Source: DATMRF01 sp035566435
Lineage (GTDB): Bacteria > Verrucomicrobiota > Verrucomicrobiia > Limisphaerales > UBA8199
Assembly: GCA_035566435.1 (NCBI GenBank)
Contig: DATMRF010000135.1
Coordinates: 1-14,908 of the forward strand
Reading direction: 5' to 3'
DNA length: 14,908 nucleotides
This document shows, in pieces, positions 7,676 through 14,651 of this stretch. The position numbers and the translations under genes were made by a program. The notes beneath the pieces are model-generated. The model searched no databases. It was not told the origin of the DNA and saw only the letters and a program-made list of their open reading frames with translations. Position 1 is the first letter of the stretch; each line of letters starts with the position of its first letter.

Positions 7676-8365
7676 ATGGGTGAACGTGAACACATCTTCG
7701 GCCGAATTCGTGAAGCGCTGACCGTGCCGGCGCCGGTGCCCGGTCATGGCCACCACGGTTCTCCGCTACCGCTGACGGGTGCATCGCCCTCGGCGCAGGC
7801 GCGCCAGTGGCTCCCTCTGGTCGGCGCCACTTTCGAGGAGCGGTTGTCCTTGTTCCGGGCTCAGGTTAGCGCTCTCAAAGCCGAGTTCTTCCTCGTGGAT
7901 AGTCGCGAGCAGTTGGTCAGCACGTTGGTGGGACTGCGGGATGCCGAGGGATGGAAGAAAGTCGGAGCGCACTCGGGCGAGCTGACTGATCTCGCCTGCG
8001 CGAAACTGGGCTTGCCAATTTGCCGCACGGACGGTGGCTACGACGTGAACGAACTCGAAAGCTGCAGCGTCGGGATCACGGGATGCGACGCGCTGGTGGC
8101 TCAAACCGGCAGCGTGCTGGTGACATCCCGCAGCGCGGGCGGCCGCGCCCTGTCGGTCCTGCCGCCCCACCACGTCGTCCTGGCGAGGAGGGAGCAGTTG
8201 CTAGGCGACTTGCCGGACGCTTTTGCTTTTTTGAAGGAGGAGTACGGGTTGCACTACCCGAGCTTCATCTCCTTCATCACCGGTCCGAGCCGGACCGGCG
8301 ACATCGAGCGCATCCTGGTCCTGGGCGCTCATGGGCCGAAAAAATTGACGATCATTTGCCTGTAA
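7676..8365 (+). CDS. lutC: L-lactate utilisation protein C, LUD domain
   Basis: This 229-residue LutC/YkgG-family protein is the third subunit of the lactate oxidation system. The conserved core is GITGCDALVAQTGSVLVTS (133-151), followed by LSVLPPHHVVL (159-169) and the C-terminal FITGPSRTGDIERILVLGAHGP (200-221), the usual signature of the family. It follows lutB by 9 bases and has only a weak ribosome-binding site, suggesting coupled translation. No lactate permease (lutP) or GntR-type regulator (lutR) is seen on either side, so transport and control must be encoded elsewhere or done differently. No T-tailed hairpin follows the stop. The next 218 bases contain only a short palindrome, CGCGAGTCTCGCG (8411-8423). 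Confidence 0.95.
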   Translation: MGEREHIFGRIREALTVPAPVPGHGHHGSPLPLTGASPSAQARQWLPLVGATFEERLSLFRAQVSALKAEFFLVDSREQLVSTLVGLRDAEGWKKVGAHSGELTDLACAKLGLPICRTDGGYDVNELESCSVGITGCDALVAQTGSVLVTSRSAGGRALSVLPPHHVVLARREQLLGDLPDAFAFLKEEYGLHYPSFISFITGPSRTGDIERILVLGAHGPKKLTIICL

Positions 8366-8583
8366 TCGACGGAGCAGTGAACGTGTCAGGGCAATCTGAT
8401 ACGCAGCGACCGCGAGTCTCGCGCTGTAAAGCGGCCCTGTTTCGTTCGGGCGATCGTGCCGGTGAACCCTTCCAGAGGCGAACCGGTTGGGTGGGGAGTA
8501 ACGGCTCCGGGCAAAACACTCATGAGGCTTACATGCGGCCCAGCCAGCCCGAGAATGGCAACGGAGAAAAGAATTCTATTTTT

Positions 8584-8601
8584 CTACTAAAGTTTTAGTT
8601 G
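8584..8601 (+). promoter_or_regulatory. BlaI-type operator 1
   Basis: CTACTAAA, two bases, TTTAGTTG: an 18-base dyad with 7 of 8 complementary positions per arm. It overlaps the 5' half of the -35 hexamer TTGACA (8599-8604). TACTA half sites and the position just upstream of a BlaI-family gene suggest autorepression. The assignment of the binding protein is inference. Confidence 0.65.
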
Positions 8602-8627
8602 ACAGGTTGGAAACCCACCGGTAAGGT
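8599..8627 (+). promoter_or_regulatory. Promoter of the blaI/M56 operon
   Basis: A perfect -35 box TTGACA (8599-8604) is followed after 17 bases by TAAGGT (8622-8627), which matches the -10 consensus at three positions including both invariant ends. Transcription would begin near 8634, inside operator 2, about 23 bases before the blaI ATG. The promoter is flanked by two operator-like dyads, which fits repression at both -35 and start site. Confidence 0.55.
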
Positions 8628-8631
8628 GCAT

Positions 8632-8649
8632 CTACTAAAGTCTTAATAG
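8632..8649 (+). promoter_or_regulatory. BlaI-type operator 2
   Basis: CTACTAAA, two bases, CTTAATAG: the left half and spacer start are identical to operator 1 (CTACTAAAGT in both), and the right arm matches 6 of 8. The two sites start 48 bases apart. This one covers the likely transcription start and ends 7 bases before the repressor's ATG. Confidence 0.65.
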
Positions 8650-8656
8650 CTGATTT

Positions 8657-9046
8657 ATGCCGCGCAAGAAAATCAATACGCTTACCAATGCCGAACACCG
8701 CATCATGGAGGTCATCTGGGCCAGAGGATCGGCGACGGTTGCCGACGTGGTGGAGGCGCTCAACGGCAAGGACGCCTATACCACCATTCTGACCCTGATG
8801 CGCATCCTCAAAGACAAGGGATTTCTCTCCACGCGCAAAGAGGGCCGCGCGCATGTGTTCACGCCCAAGGTGGATCGCGATACGGCGGCTCGAAAGGCCG
8901 TGCATCAGCTGTTGTCGAAGTTTTTCGCAGGCTCGCCCAGCGAGCTGGTGCTTAGTTTCCTTCGGGAAGAGGAACTGGCTCCTGAGGAACTGGACGCGAT
9001 CAAGCGAAAGATCCTGAATTCGGGGGAAGACCAGTATGAAATCTGA
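8657..9046 (+). CDS. blaI: BlaI/MecI/CopY-family transcriptional repressor
   Basis: This is a 129-residue winged-helix repressor. Residues about 7-75 read as the DNA-binding domain: LTNAEHRIMEVIWARGSAT (9-27), VADVVEALNGKDAYTTILTL (28-47) and the wing segment LKDKGFLSTRKEGRAHVFTP (51-70). The rest is the helical dimerisation region ending LAPEELDAIKRKIL. BlaI proteins act as dimers and are inactivated by proteolysis triggered by a partner M56 protease, which is exactly what the next gene encodes. Two matching dyads at its own promoter support autoregulation. No Shine-Dalgarno precedes the ATG. It overlaps the next gene by 11 bases. The symbol marks the family only. Nothing here shows a role in beta-lactam resistance. 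Confidence 0.93.
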   Translation: MPRKKINTLTNAEHRIMEVIWARGSATVADVVEALNGKDAYTTILTLMRILKDKGFLSTRKEGRAHVFTPKVDRDTAARKAVHQLLSKFFAGSPSELVLSFLREEELAPEELDAIKRKILNSGEDQYEI

Positions 9047-11237
9047 ACTTCTGAATGCCTGCGAGCCGTTTGTCAGCGCCGTGGCAAACGGCCTTTACCA
9101 GGGTGTCATCGTCACGGTTTTGGTCGGTCTGAGCTTGCGGATTTTCAACCGCACTAACGCCGCGACACGCCACGCGGTTTGGTTTGTAACGCTGCTGCTC
9201 CTGGTCTCGATCATTCCCGCTCACTGGGCGGGTTATTATTGGCATCCTCCCATAGTGCAGGGGAATGCGAGCGCTCCGGCGCGTGACGTTCACCTCGGAT
9301 CCGTTTCGCCTGTTGCGCTCGCGATGCCGGGAATCCCGCCGTCCATGCCGCGCGATTTGTTCCCGTTGCCCGCCACCAGGTTCGACCAGGACCAGGCTCT
9401 GGAAAAGCAACTGGGTTTCGTCCCGGGCGCTTTTCCTTTGCCAGGCGACGAACTTATGTCGAGGCAAATGCCGGCCCCTTCGCCGGCTCGGCCCGAGATT
9501 GCACTAGCGCCACTTGGCGAAACGGTAGCCGCTGAGTTGCCTGGCCGCCTCGAGAGTTCGGTTGCGCCAGGGGAGCAGTTCCGTTGGGGGATGTTTTTCG
9601 AGCCGCTTTCGCTAAGTATTGCGTCGGATTCGAGGATTTTCCGCCTGGTGACCCTGACTTTGCTCGCTGTCTGGCTGGCCACGGCCAGTATCAAGGTGAC
9701 GCTTCTCGTTTGGCGCCTTTATCACCTTAGAAAACTCAAAGAAAGCGCGTTCCCGCCGAGCCGGGATTTGGAAGCGCTCTTTCAGGGTCTCCGCCGAGGA
9801 CTCGCGGTCAGGCGAAGCGTGGAATTGAGGGTTTCTCTGACTCCCCGCTCGCCCCTGTTGCTCGGGTTCTGTCACCCGGTGATCCTGCTCGGGACCGAGG
9901 AGGCGCAACCGACTGAATTGGCGGCGCATATTCTGCGTCATGAGTTGGCCCATGTGCGCCGTCGCGACGATTGGGCGAACCTTGTCCAGCACCTCATTCA
10001 GGCGGTGCTCTTTTTTCATCCCGCCGTCTGGTGGATTTCCAGGCAACTCTCCCTGGAGCGGGAAATCGCCTGTGACGACTGCGTGTTGCAACACGTTCGC
10101 CACCCGCGGGCCTATGCGGTCCTGCTGGCCAACTTAGCTGCGCGCATCAAGGGCTGCCCTCCCATGCTCGCTCCCGGTGCTTCAACCAGTAACAGTCAAC
10201 TCAAACAAAGGATCAGTATGATACTAAATACGCACAGAAACACGTCGCCCCGCCTAGCGAAGACCAGGTTGGGGTTCATCAGCACGGCGGCCGCGCTCCT
10301 GGCTGTCCTGGCCTTCTACAGCGCGCCCAGGCTGGTCGTGGCGCAAACGCTCACCGCGCCGGACGGCGCGTCCGCTTCCGGAGGGAGCAGGCCGGCGTTC
10401 GCAGGCCCCATCGCCGGGATTAGCTCCGCCATCGCTGCCGAACCGCCCGAACCGCCCGAACCGCCCGAACCGCCCGAGCCGGCGGATGCCGAGTTGGATG
10501 ATGAGGACTCACCCGGCTCCACCGGACCGGCTGACGTCGAGCCAGGTCCAAAGCCTAAACCCGCCCGGCCAGGAGCAGACACTCCGGCTTTGGCTCCTGT
10601 CCCGCCCACACCGCCCATGGCCCTGCCTCCGAGCATCGGGTACGCTCCTGCTCCCGCTGCACGTATCACCTTAACAGCCCCTCGGGCATTCGCGCTGGGA
10701 CAGGCCCCGCGCAGTCCGGACAGCCCTTACGACCGTTCCTCCATCGAGAAGCGTCTCGAACGGTTGGAGAAGATGGTCCAGTCGCTCCTCGCGCAAGGTG
10801 AGCCCAAGCACGCGGCTGCTGGGGCGTTCCAGTGGGAAATGCATCCAGAAATCGAGCTGCAGTTAAAATCCGCGCAGGGTCAACAAGAACGCGCCCGAGT
10901 TGAAGCGGAGCGCGCCGCTGACCAGGTGAAGCGGGCGGCGGAAGATATCAAGCGCACTGCCAAGGAGAATGCAATGAAAGGGCGAGAGGAGTGGCGGGCC
11001 AGGGCCTCAGACCGAGAGGGTTTCGGGCAACAACTCGAAGCCTTACGAAAAGCCCGCGAAGCCCTGGGCCGTGAGATGGAGCATCTCGACCGCCAAATTG
11101 AGCGCCTCGAGCAGGAGAGAGGCCGGCTGGAGCAAGACGGGAAACGCCGCAACGAGAACCAGGACCAGCAACGTCCCAACAAGGACCAGGACGACCAACC
11201 CAGCGAGAAGCCTGTCCCCAAAGAGCTCCGCAGATAG
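9036..11237 (+). CDS. M56-family (BlaR1-like) membrane metalloprotease with Pro/Glu repeat and coiled-coil C-terminus
   Basis: This 733-residue membrane protein is the likely signal transducer for the BlaI repressor. Hydrophobic helices are seen at about 20-36, 48-68, 203-228 and 412-437. Between helices 3 and 4 is the cytoplasmic zinc-protease domain, with HELAH (His302, Glu303, His306) and the downstream EREIACDD, in which Glu343 is the probable third ligand. The topology matches BlaR1. After helix 4, the outer part (438-733) has no penicillin-binding sensor: no SxxK/KTG pattern of that class was found. Instead it has an Ala/Pro-rich linker with EPP repeats (469-482), then a long Glu/Arg/Gln-rich coiled coil (about 565-700) and a charged tail. 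The 135-residue loop between helices 2 and 3 is also unusually long and Pro-rich. A good ribosome-binding site, GGGGGAAG, lies 6 bases before the ATG. What it senses is unknown. Confidence 0.88.
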   Translation: MKSELLNACEPFVSAVANGLYQGVIVTVLVGLSLRIFNRTNAATRHAVWFVTLLLLVSIIPAHWAGYYWHPPIVQGNASAPARDVHLGSVSPVALAMPGIPPSMPRDLFPLPATRFDQDQALEKQLGFVPGAFPLPGDELMSRQMPAPSPARPEIALAPLGETVAAELPGRLESSVAPGEQFRWGMFFEPLSLSIASDSRIFRLVTLTLLAVWLATASIKVTLLVWRLYHLRKLKESAFPPSRDLEALFQGLRRGLAVRRSVELRVSLTPRSPLLLGFCHPVILLGTEEAQPTELAAHILRHELAHVRRRDDWANLVQHLIQAVLFFHPAVWWISRQLSLEREIACDDCVLQHVRHPRAYAVLLANLAARIKGCPPMLAPGASTSNSQLKQRISMILNTHRNTSPRLAKTRLGFISTAAALLAVLAFYSAPRLVVAQTLTAPDGASASGGSRPAFAGPIAGISSAIAAEPPEPPEPPEPPEPADAELDDEDSPGSTGPADVEPGPKPKPARPGADTPALAPVPPTPPMALPPSIGYAPAPAARITLTAPRAFALGQAPRSPDSPYDRSSIEKRLERLEKMVQSLLAQGEPKHAAAGAFQWEMHPEIELQLKSAQGQQERARVEAERAADQVKRAAEDIKRTAKENAMKGREEWRARASDREGFGQQLEALRKAREALGREMEHLDRQIERLEQERGRLEQDGKRRNENQDQQRPNKDQDDQPSEKPVPKELRR
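10440..10475 (+). repeat. Four exact 9-bp tandem repeats inside the M56 gene
   Basis: GAACCGCCC is repeated four times exactly, then degenerates to GAGCCGGCG. It encodes Glu-Pro-Pro four times. As an in-frame 9-mer it can gain or lose units without breaking the gene, changing linker length between membrane helix 4 and the coiled coil. Confidence 0.9.
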
Positions 11238-11238
11238 A

Positions 11239-11258
11239 CCTGCGCCCGGGCGCGCAGG
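11239..11258 (+). terminator. Weak hairpin after the M56 gene
   Basis: CCTGCGC and GCGCAGG form a 7-bp GC-rich stem with a 6-base loop, two bases after the stop. No T-run follows, so if it acts in termination it is not a standard intrinsic terminator. It may simply protect the 3' end. Confidence 0.3.
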
Positions 11259-11302
11259 CAGTCGGGCTGTTAATCGATAACAAGCTGCATGGTCAATAAT
11301 TT

Positions 11303-11353
11303 GGGACGCTGGGGACAGCGTCCCTACCAAAAACCAGCGTCCCTACCGAAAAC
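11303..11353. repeat. Palindrome plus 19-bp tandem repeat (dispersed-type element)
   Basis: GGGACGCTG, loop GGGA, CAGCGTCCC is a perfect 9-bp hairpin (11303-11324). Its right arm begins a 19-base unit, CAGCGTCCCTACCAAAAAC (11316-11334), that is repeated at once with one change (11335-11353). The shape, a GC-rich hairpin plus a repeated flank in a gap between genes, is that of a REP-like interspersed repeat. Genome-wide copy number cannot be seen here. A related string, GGGGACAGC, recurs at about 14137. Confidence 0.7.
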
Positions 11354-11372
11354 CTTCAACTCTCAACGGCCT

Positions 11373-12500
11373 ATGGCAATCAAATCGAACGCTGAAAGCA
11401 TTACGCCGGCGGTTCACCTCGAGTTCATTCAGAACCACCTCGAAAATCCGGGCGCACCCGCGGAAATCGAACAGTACCACCGTTCCCTGTTCCTCCATCA
11501 CCACGCGGTTGAATTGGAGAAACATCGCCAGTTGGCCAAGACCCACCAGGACAAGCTCGCCTTTCTTGAAGGGCGCTTGAAAGAGACCCAACTGCGGCTT
11601 AGCGAACGAACCAAGCTGGTGGCCGTGATGGTGGATGGACACGAAGACACCCAACCGACCTCTCCCTGGAACAGGTGGGATTTGGGTATGTTCGTGGTTT
11701 GCTGCGCGGCAATTGTGGGTCTCATAACGTTTGGGGTTTTGAACATCTCGTTCAACCTGCTGGAGTCCGGTTTTGTGACGTTTCGGGAGAATCCATTCCG
11801 CTCTTATCTTTGGGCGGCGTTGCTGCCGGTGGGCGCGCTGGCGGTGAAAATCGGTTGGGATTTCCTCGAACGGCAGAAGGCGCGGGCAGCGTATCTGTGG
11901 AACTGCCTGGCGCTGGGGATGCTGGGCGTGCTGGTTTGGGCGGGGGCCTATGCTTGCGTTTATCCCACCTTGTCCAAAGGCATCAATGAGCAAATCGCTT
12001 CCCTGACGGTTTTCGACAGCCCGCCTTCCGCGCCGGCGTCCCGTTCGGCGTTGAACTTCGCAGGCGCGAAATGGATCGACGTGGTGACGGTCGCCGGCCA
12101 GGCCGTCGCCGAGGTGTTCCTTTCTGCGGTTCTGGGGATGTATCTGACCAATCTCTATGCCCGGCATCGGCCGGTCCGGCTGGCGCAGGATCCGGCCTTC
12201 GCCCAGTTGGATCAGGAGCGCAGGAGTCTCGAGGAAATGATCGCGCGCGAACGGCTAAGCTTCGGCGAAGCGACCGGCAACCTGGTGCGGCTCGACAACC
12301 AGCTTTCCGCTCTCATCGCCTACGGCAAATCCATGTTCCACCGAGAAACCTCAAGGCGACAGGATCAATCCGAAAAAAGACAGCTCGTGTTGGACCAGTT
12401 GTCCGAGCACGTGCGGAACCATCTGGAGACGATTGAGGCAGGCAATCGAGTGCCCGCCGGCTCGCCGGGCGAACCCGCAGCCCGTAAGAATGGCGACTGA
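11373..12500 (+). CDS. Membrane protein with four helices flanked by coiled coils, function unknown
   Basis: I do not recognise this 375-residue protein. Residues 30-85 are charged and helical (ELEKHRQLAKTHQDKLAFLE), a probable cytoplasmic coiled coil. Four hydrophobic segments follow at about 103-130, 144-164, 173-199 and 235-262. The last ends in the basic LYARHRPVRL, and a second long charged helix (about 270-355, with LDQERRSLEEMIARERL) follows. A short Ser/Pro-rich stretch (about 212-232) separates helices 3 and 4 and would lie outside the membrane. N- and C-terminal coiled coils on the same side suggest a scaffold or oligomer. The frame is open further upstream, but that part reads through the repeat at 11303-11353, so the ATG giving MAIKSNAESI is chosen. 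The ribosome-binding site is weak. The next gene encodes a secreted protein, and the two may work together in the envelope. Confidence 0.75.
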   Translation: MAIKSNAESITPAVHLEFIQNHLENPGAPAEIEQYHRSLFLHHHAVELEKHRQLAKTHQDKLAFLEGRLKETQLRLSERTKLVAVMVDGHEDTQPTSPWNRWDLGMFVVCCAAIVGLITFGVLNISFNLLESGFVTFRENPFRSYLWAALLPVGALAVKIGWDFLERQKARAAYLWNCLALGMLGVLVWAGAYACVYPTLSKGINEQIASLTVFDSPPSAPASRSALNFAGAKWIDVVTVAGQAVAEVFLSAVLGMYLTNLYARHRPVRLAQDPAFAQLDQERRSLEEMIARERLSFGEATGNLVRLDNQLSALIAYGKSMFHRETSRRQDQSEKRQLVLDQLSEHVRNHLETIEAGNRVPAGSPGEPAARKNGD

Positions 12501-12510
12501 ACAGGTCAAC

Positions 12511-12587
12511 TGCAGGAGCCGACATGAGGAGACTGAGCGCATACCGTTTTTCAATTAGATCAGGGCCTCCTCACGTCGGCTCCTGCA
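12511..12587. repeat. Long near-perfect inverted repeat (REP/MITE-like)
   Basis: A 21-base left arm (12511-12531, beginning TGCAGGAGCCGAC) and a 21-base right arm (12567-12587, ending GTCGGCTCCTGCA) match at 20 of 21 positions and flank a 35-base AT-richer centre. It fills most of the gap between two genes. The strong stem could act as a bidirectional barrier to transcription or decay, or be a small non-autonomous mobile or REP-type unit. No target-site duplication was obvious and no transposase lies in the window. Confidence 0.75.
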
Positions 12588-12616
12588 TTGTTCGGACGCG
12601 GACTGAAACCAACAAT

Positions 12617-13969
12617 ATGCGTTACTACTTACTATCTCTGCTTTTAACGTTGAGCCTAAACCCGAGTATTGGGCGGGCAGCCGCCGAGGTCGCTCCGGTC
12701 GCCGGGCAGCCGGGCAGCATTGGCCAGGCGGGCACGGACTTTGTGATTGGCATTTCTCCCTACCTCGACAAATCGGTCAAAGATGAGGTCTATCGAAGTC
12801 TGGTTCGCTTGCTGGTCGAGGATTTGCCCCTGAACAGTTCGCTTGCGGTTTATGATGCGTTCGACTTGAAGAGCATCACCCACGTCACAGTGCCCAACGC
12901 GCGCGCTTTCAACAGCTCAAAAACGCGGGCCAACCAGTTTGCGCCGGCCATTCGAGAGTTGAAGCAATTTCTGGCTCAGGAGCATCCCAAGCCGGCCGTC
13001 TCACACCTCGACTTCCAAAGTGCCCTCCGCCTGCCGCAATTCTGTGATTTTCTCACCGAGAACCTGCCGCACCCCGGTTCAGCGCTTACGGTCCTGCTGA
13101 TCGGCAGTCCCTTGTACCAGGACGCGAAAGAGCCAGCTTTTTCGATGGTGGATGGATATTTCCCTTCCGATGGCCACCTCCAGGCCACTCGCGAACAATC
13201 GGTTTTTGGGGTGGCGGGCGAGACTAAGGCGATGACGCCTCTGCGCGTGCATTGGGTTTATTTTGGCGATCCCTGGGTTAACGACCTGCACAAGGAAAGG
13301 GTCACCCGTTTTTGGACGTTGTATTTCGACCGGCGCGCGGGCCGCTTGCTTACGTTGACTGGCGATCTTCCCTCAGCCCTGGAGCGGTTCCGTCACGGGA
13401 GCGGGGACGATTCAGTTTCGACCCGGCGCTGGGCCGTGGACTCCAACCAAACCAAAGTCGAGATGCTTCGCATCAACCGCGACGTGGAGCTGACCGACTG
13501 GCTCACCAGCGACGCTCGCGCTGAAACCGCCCAGTCGCCTCCTGCGACCATGGTCGGCCCGCTCAAGATAGGGATTCGCTGGAAGAGGAATATCGACCTC
13601 GACCTTTACGCGACACCTCGGCGCGGCGCTGAGACCCTGTTCTTTCAGCATCCGCGGTCGCCGGATGGATACTATTACAAGGACCATCGCTCCTCCCCTG
13701 GGCGTGAATATGAATTTATCGAGTTCGAGGCCCCTGTAGATATCCGGGAGCTGGAGGCATTCGTCAACTTTTACAAAGGTTCCTGCCCGGGAGGGCCTCG
13801 CGGCGAGGTGCGCATCGAATTCGACGGCAGAATCTACGGCGGGGCTTTTGCGATCCCGGCTTCGGACGGGAACCTGGGCCGCACCGGCACCGCGCAGCAG
13901 GATTGTTGGGTCCGAATCCCCGTGCGGAAGATTCTCAAAATCGAACCAACTACAACCGCGGGACGGTAA
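12617..13969 (+). CDS. Secreted protein with VWA-like and DLDL beta-rich halves, function unknown
   Basis: This is a 450-residue protein of no recognised family. Residues 1-23 are a signal peptide (MRYYLLSLLLTLSL..., Ala-Ala-Ala before Glu24), so it acts outside the inner membrane. The first half has the order of strands and helices of a von Willebrand A-type fold: FVIGISPYLD (42-51), a helix to 70, SLAVYDAFD (75-83), LTVLLIGSP (157-165) and VHWVYFGDP (211-219). The metal-binding DxSxS is replaced by GISPY, so metal binding is unlikely. The second half (about 313-440) is beta-rich with IRWKRNIDLDLYATP (320-334) and a late Gly/Asp-rich end, reminiscent of DUF2135- or TerD-like domains. That comparison is tentative. 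The ATG is preferred over upstream starts because those fall in the palindrome and would bury the signal peptide. No Shine-Dalgarno and no T-tailed terminator were seen. Confidence 0.75.
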   Translation: MRYYLLSLLLTLSLNPSIGRAAAEVAPVAGQPGSIGQAGTDFVIGISPYLDKSVKDEVYRSLVRLLVEDLPLNSSLAVYDAFDLKSITHVTVPNARAFNSSKTRANQFAPAIRELKQFLAQEHPKPAVSHLDFQSALRLPQFCDFLTENLPHPGSALTVLLIGSPLYQDAKEPAFSMVDGYFPSDGHLQATREQSVFGVAGETKAMTPLRVHWVYFGDPWVNDLHKERVTRFWTLYFDRRAGRLLTLTGDLPSALERFRHGSGDDSVSTRRWAVDSNQTKVEMLRINRDVELTDWLTSDARAETAQSPPATMVGPLKIGIRWKRNIDLDLYATPRRGAETLFFQHPRSPDGYYYKDHRSSPGREYEFIEFEAPVDIRELEAFVNFYKGSCPGGPRGEVRIEFDGRIYGGAFAIPASDGNLGRTGTAQQDCWVRIPVRKILKIEPTTTAGR

Positions 13970-14195
13970 AAGCGTGTCGGGACGGTTGGCAGAAGTTGGC
14001 CGCAACTTTAACGCAAAGGCACAGAGCGGTCGAGCCGCAACCAAATCCGCCGAACAGATAAACCGCCGAGCCGCGATGAGCGCAGAGAACACAAACACTT
14101 ACGATTAGAAGAATCTTGCTCGAATTGCTTCATTCTTGGGGACAGCACTGCAAAGGCGCAATGGAGCGAAGGACGGGCCCCGTTGCGGCTTCGCG

Positions 14196-14249
14196 ATTTC
14201 AGTTCAGGTGCCCAAAAAACTGCCGTAACTGGGCGTCCGTAGCTGAAAT
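14196..14249. repeat. Imperfect 54-base palindrome
   Basis: ATTTCAG (14196-14202) pairs with CTGAAAT (14243-14249), and inside it GCCCA (14210-14214) pairs with TGGGC (14230-14234). The segment between the paired blocks is only partly complementary. It could form a long irregular hairpin. No function is assigned. Confidence 0.45.
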
Positions 14250-14320
14250 TAAGCGTAATCGAGTGCAGGCGGGTAGACCAAACTTGTGGGGAACTTTGAA
14301 TTTTGGGTCTCGGCACGAGG

Positions 14321-14350
14321 TGGAAAAACGTGGAAGAACGTGGAAAATGC
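14321..14350 (+). repeat. Three decamer repeats, TGGAAAAACG type
   Basis: TGGAAAAACG, TGGAAGAACG, TGGAAAATGC follow one another with an exact 10-base period. This is the first of several unrelated 10-bp-period runs in this gap. Confidence 0.7.
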
Positions 14351-14417
14351 TTCCGCACTGATGTGCCCCAGGGGGGCCCGGACGGGTTGAACCACAGATG
14401 AACGCTGGGTGGGCAAA

Positions 14418-14490
14418 CCTACCACAACCTACCGTAGCCTACCACAGCCTACCGAGACCTACCGGCCACCTACCGTACGGCTACCGCAGG
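14418..14490 (+). repeat. CCTACC-N4 tandem decamers
   Basis: CCTACC starts at 14418, 14428, 14438, 14448 and 14458 with an exact 10-base period and a variable four-base filler (ACAA, GTAG, ACAG, GAGA). It then recurs at 14469 and, as CTACC, at 14481 as the phase slips by one or two bases. Confidence 0.85.
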
Positions 14491-14496
14491 CTGGAT

Positions 14497-14515
14497 CGGT
14501 TACCGTCGGTTACCG
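14497..14515 (+). repeat. Two CGGTTACCG decamers
   Basis: CGGTTACCG occurs at 14497-14505 and 14507-14515, again exactly 10 bases apart. Each unit is itself a near-palindrome. Confidence 0.6.
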
Positions 14516-14530
14516 ATGAGGACGGAATGG

Positions 14531-14560
14531 CCACAAAAAGGCACGAAAAGGCACAAAGCG
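14531..14560 (+). repeat. Three SCACRAAAAG-type decamers
   Basis: CCACAAAAAG, GCACGAAAAG, GCACAAAGCG repeat with a 10-base period. The sequence is unrelated to the neighbouring decamer runs. Confidence 0.7.
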
Positions 14561-14590
14561 GTGATCATCCGCGCGAATGTCGATTTTGCT

Positions 14591-14640
14591 GCCGATAGCT
14601 CCCGACAGGTCCCGGTAGGTCCCGATAGGTGCCGCTACGG
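14591..14640 (+). repeat. Five NCCG..AGGT-type decamers
   Basis: GCCGATAGCT, CCCGACAGGT, CCCGGTAGGT, CCCGATAGGT, GCCGCTACGG are five units in exact 10-base register. Read on the other strand they are variants of CCTACCGGGA, so this run is related to the CCTACC run at 14418 in reverse orientation. Confidence 0.8.
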
Positions 14641-14651
14641 ACAGAGGTGGA

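Noticed and set aside
8411..8423. CGCGAGTCTCGCG as a lutC terminator.
   Set aside because: The stem is only about 5 bp once a loop is allowed, and no T-run follows.
9036..11237. Reading the blaI/M56 pair as a beta-lactam resistance locus.
   Set aside because: No penicillin-sensor domain is present in the protease and no beta-lactamase or PBP2a gene lies in the window.
11289..11372. Upstream extension of the four-helix membrane protein gene.
   Set aside because: It would translate the hairpin and tandem repeat element. The ATG at 11373 is the first start after it.
12524..12616. Upstream extension of the secreted protein gene.
   Set aside because: It begins inside the palindrome and would place 31 residues before a clear signal peptide.
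14116..14361. Open frame of 81 codons in the terminal non-coding region.
   Set aside because: It has no ribosome-binding site and no recognisable motif. It runs through the imperfect palindrome and into the first decamer run.
14398..14598. Open frame of 66 codons over the CCTACC decamers.
   Set aside because: The product is set by the 10-bp repeats, and a 10-base period shifts frame each unit, so coding is implausible.
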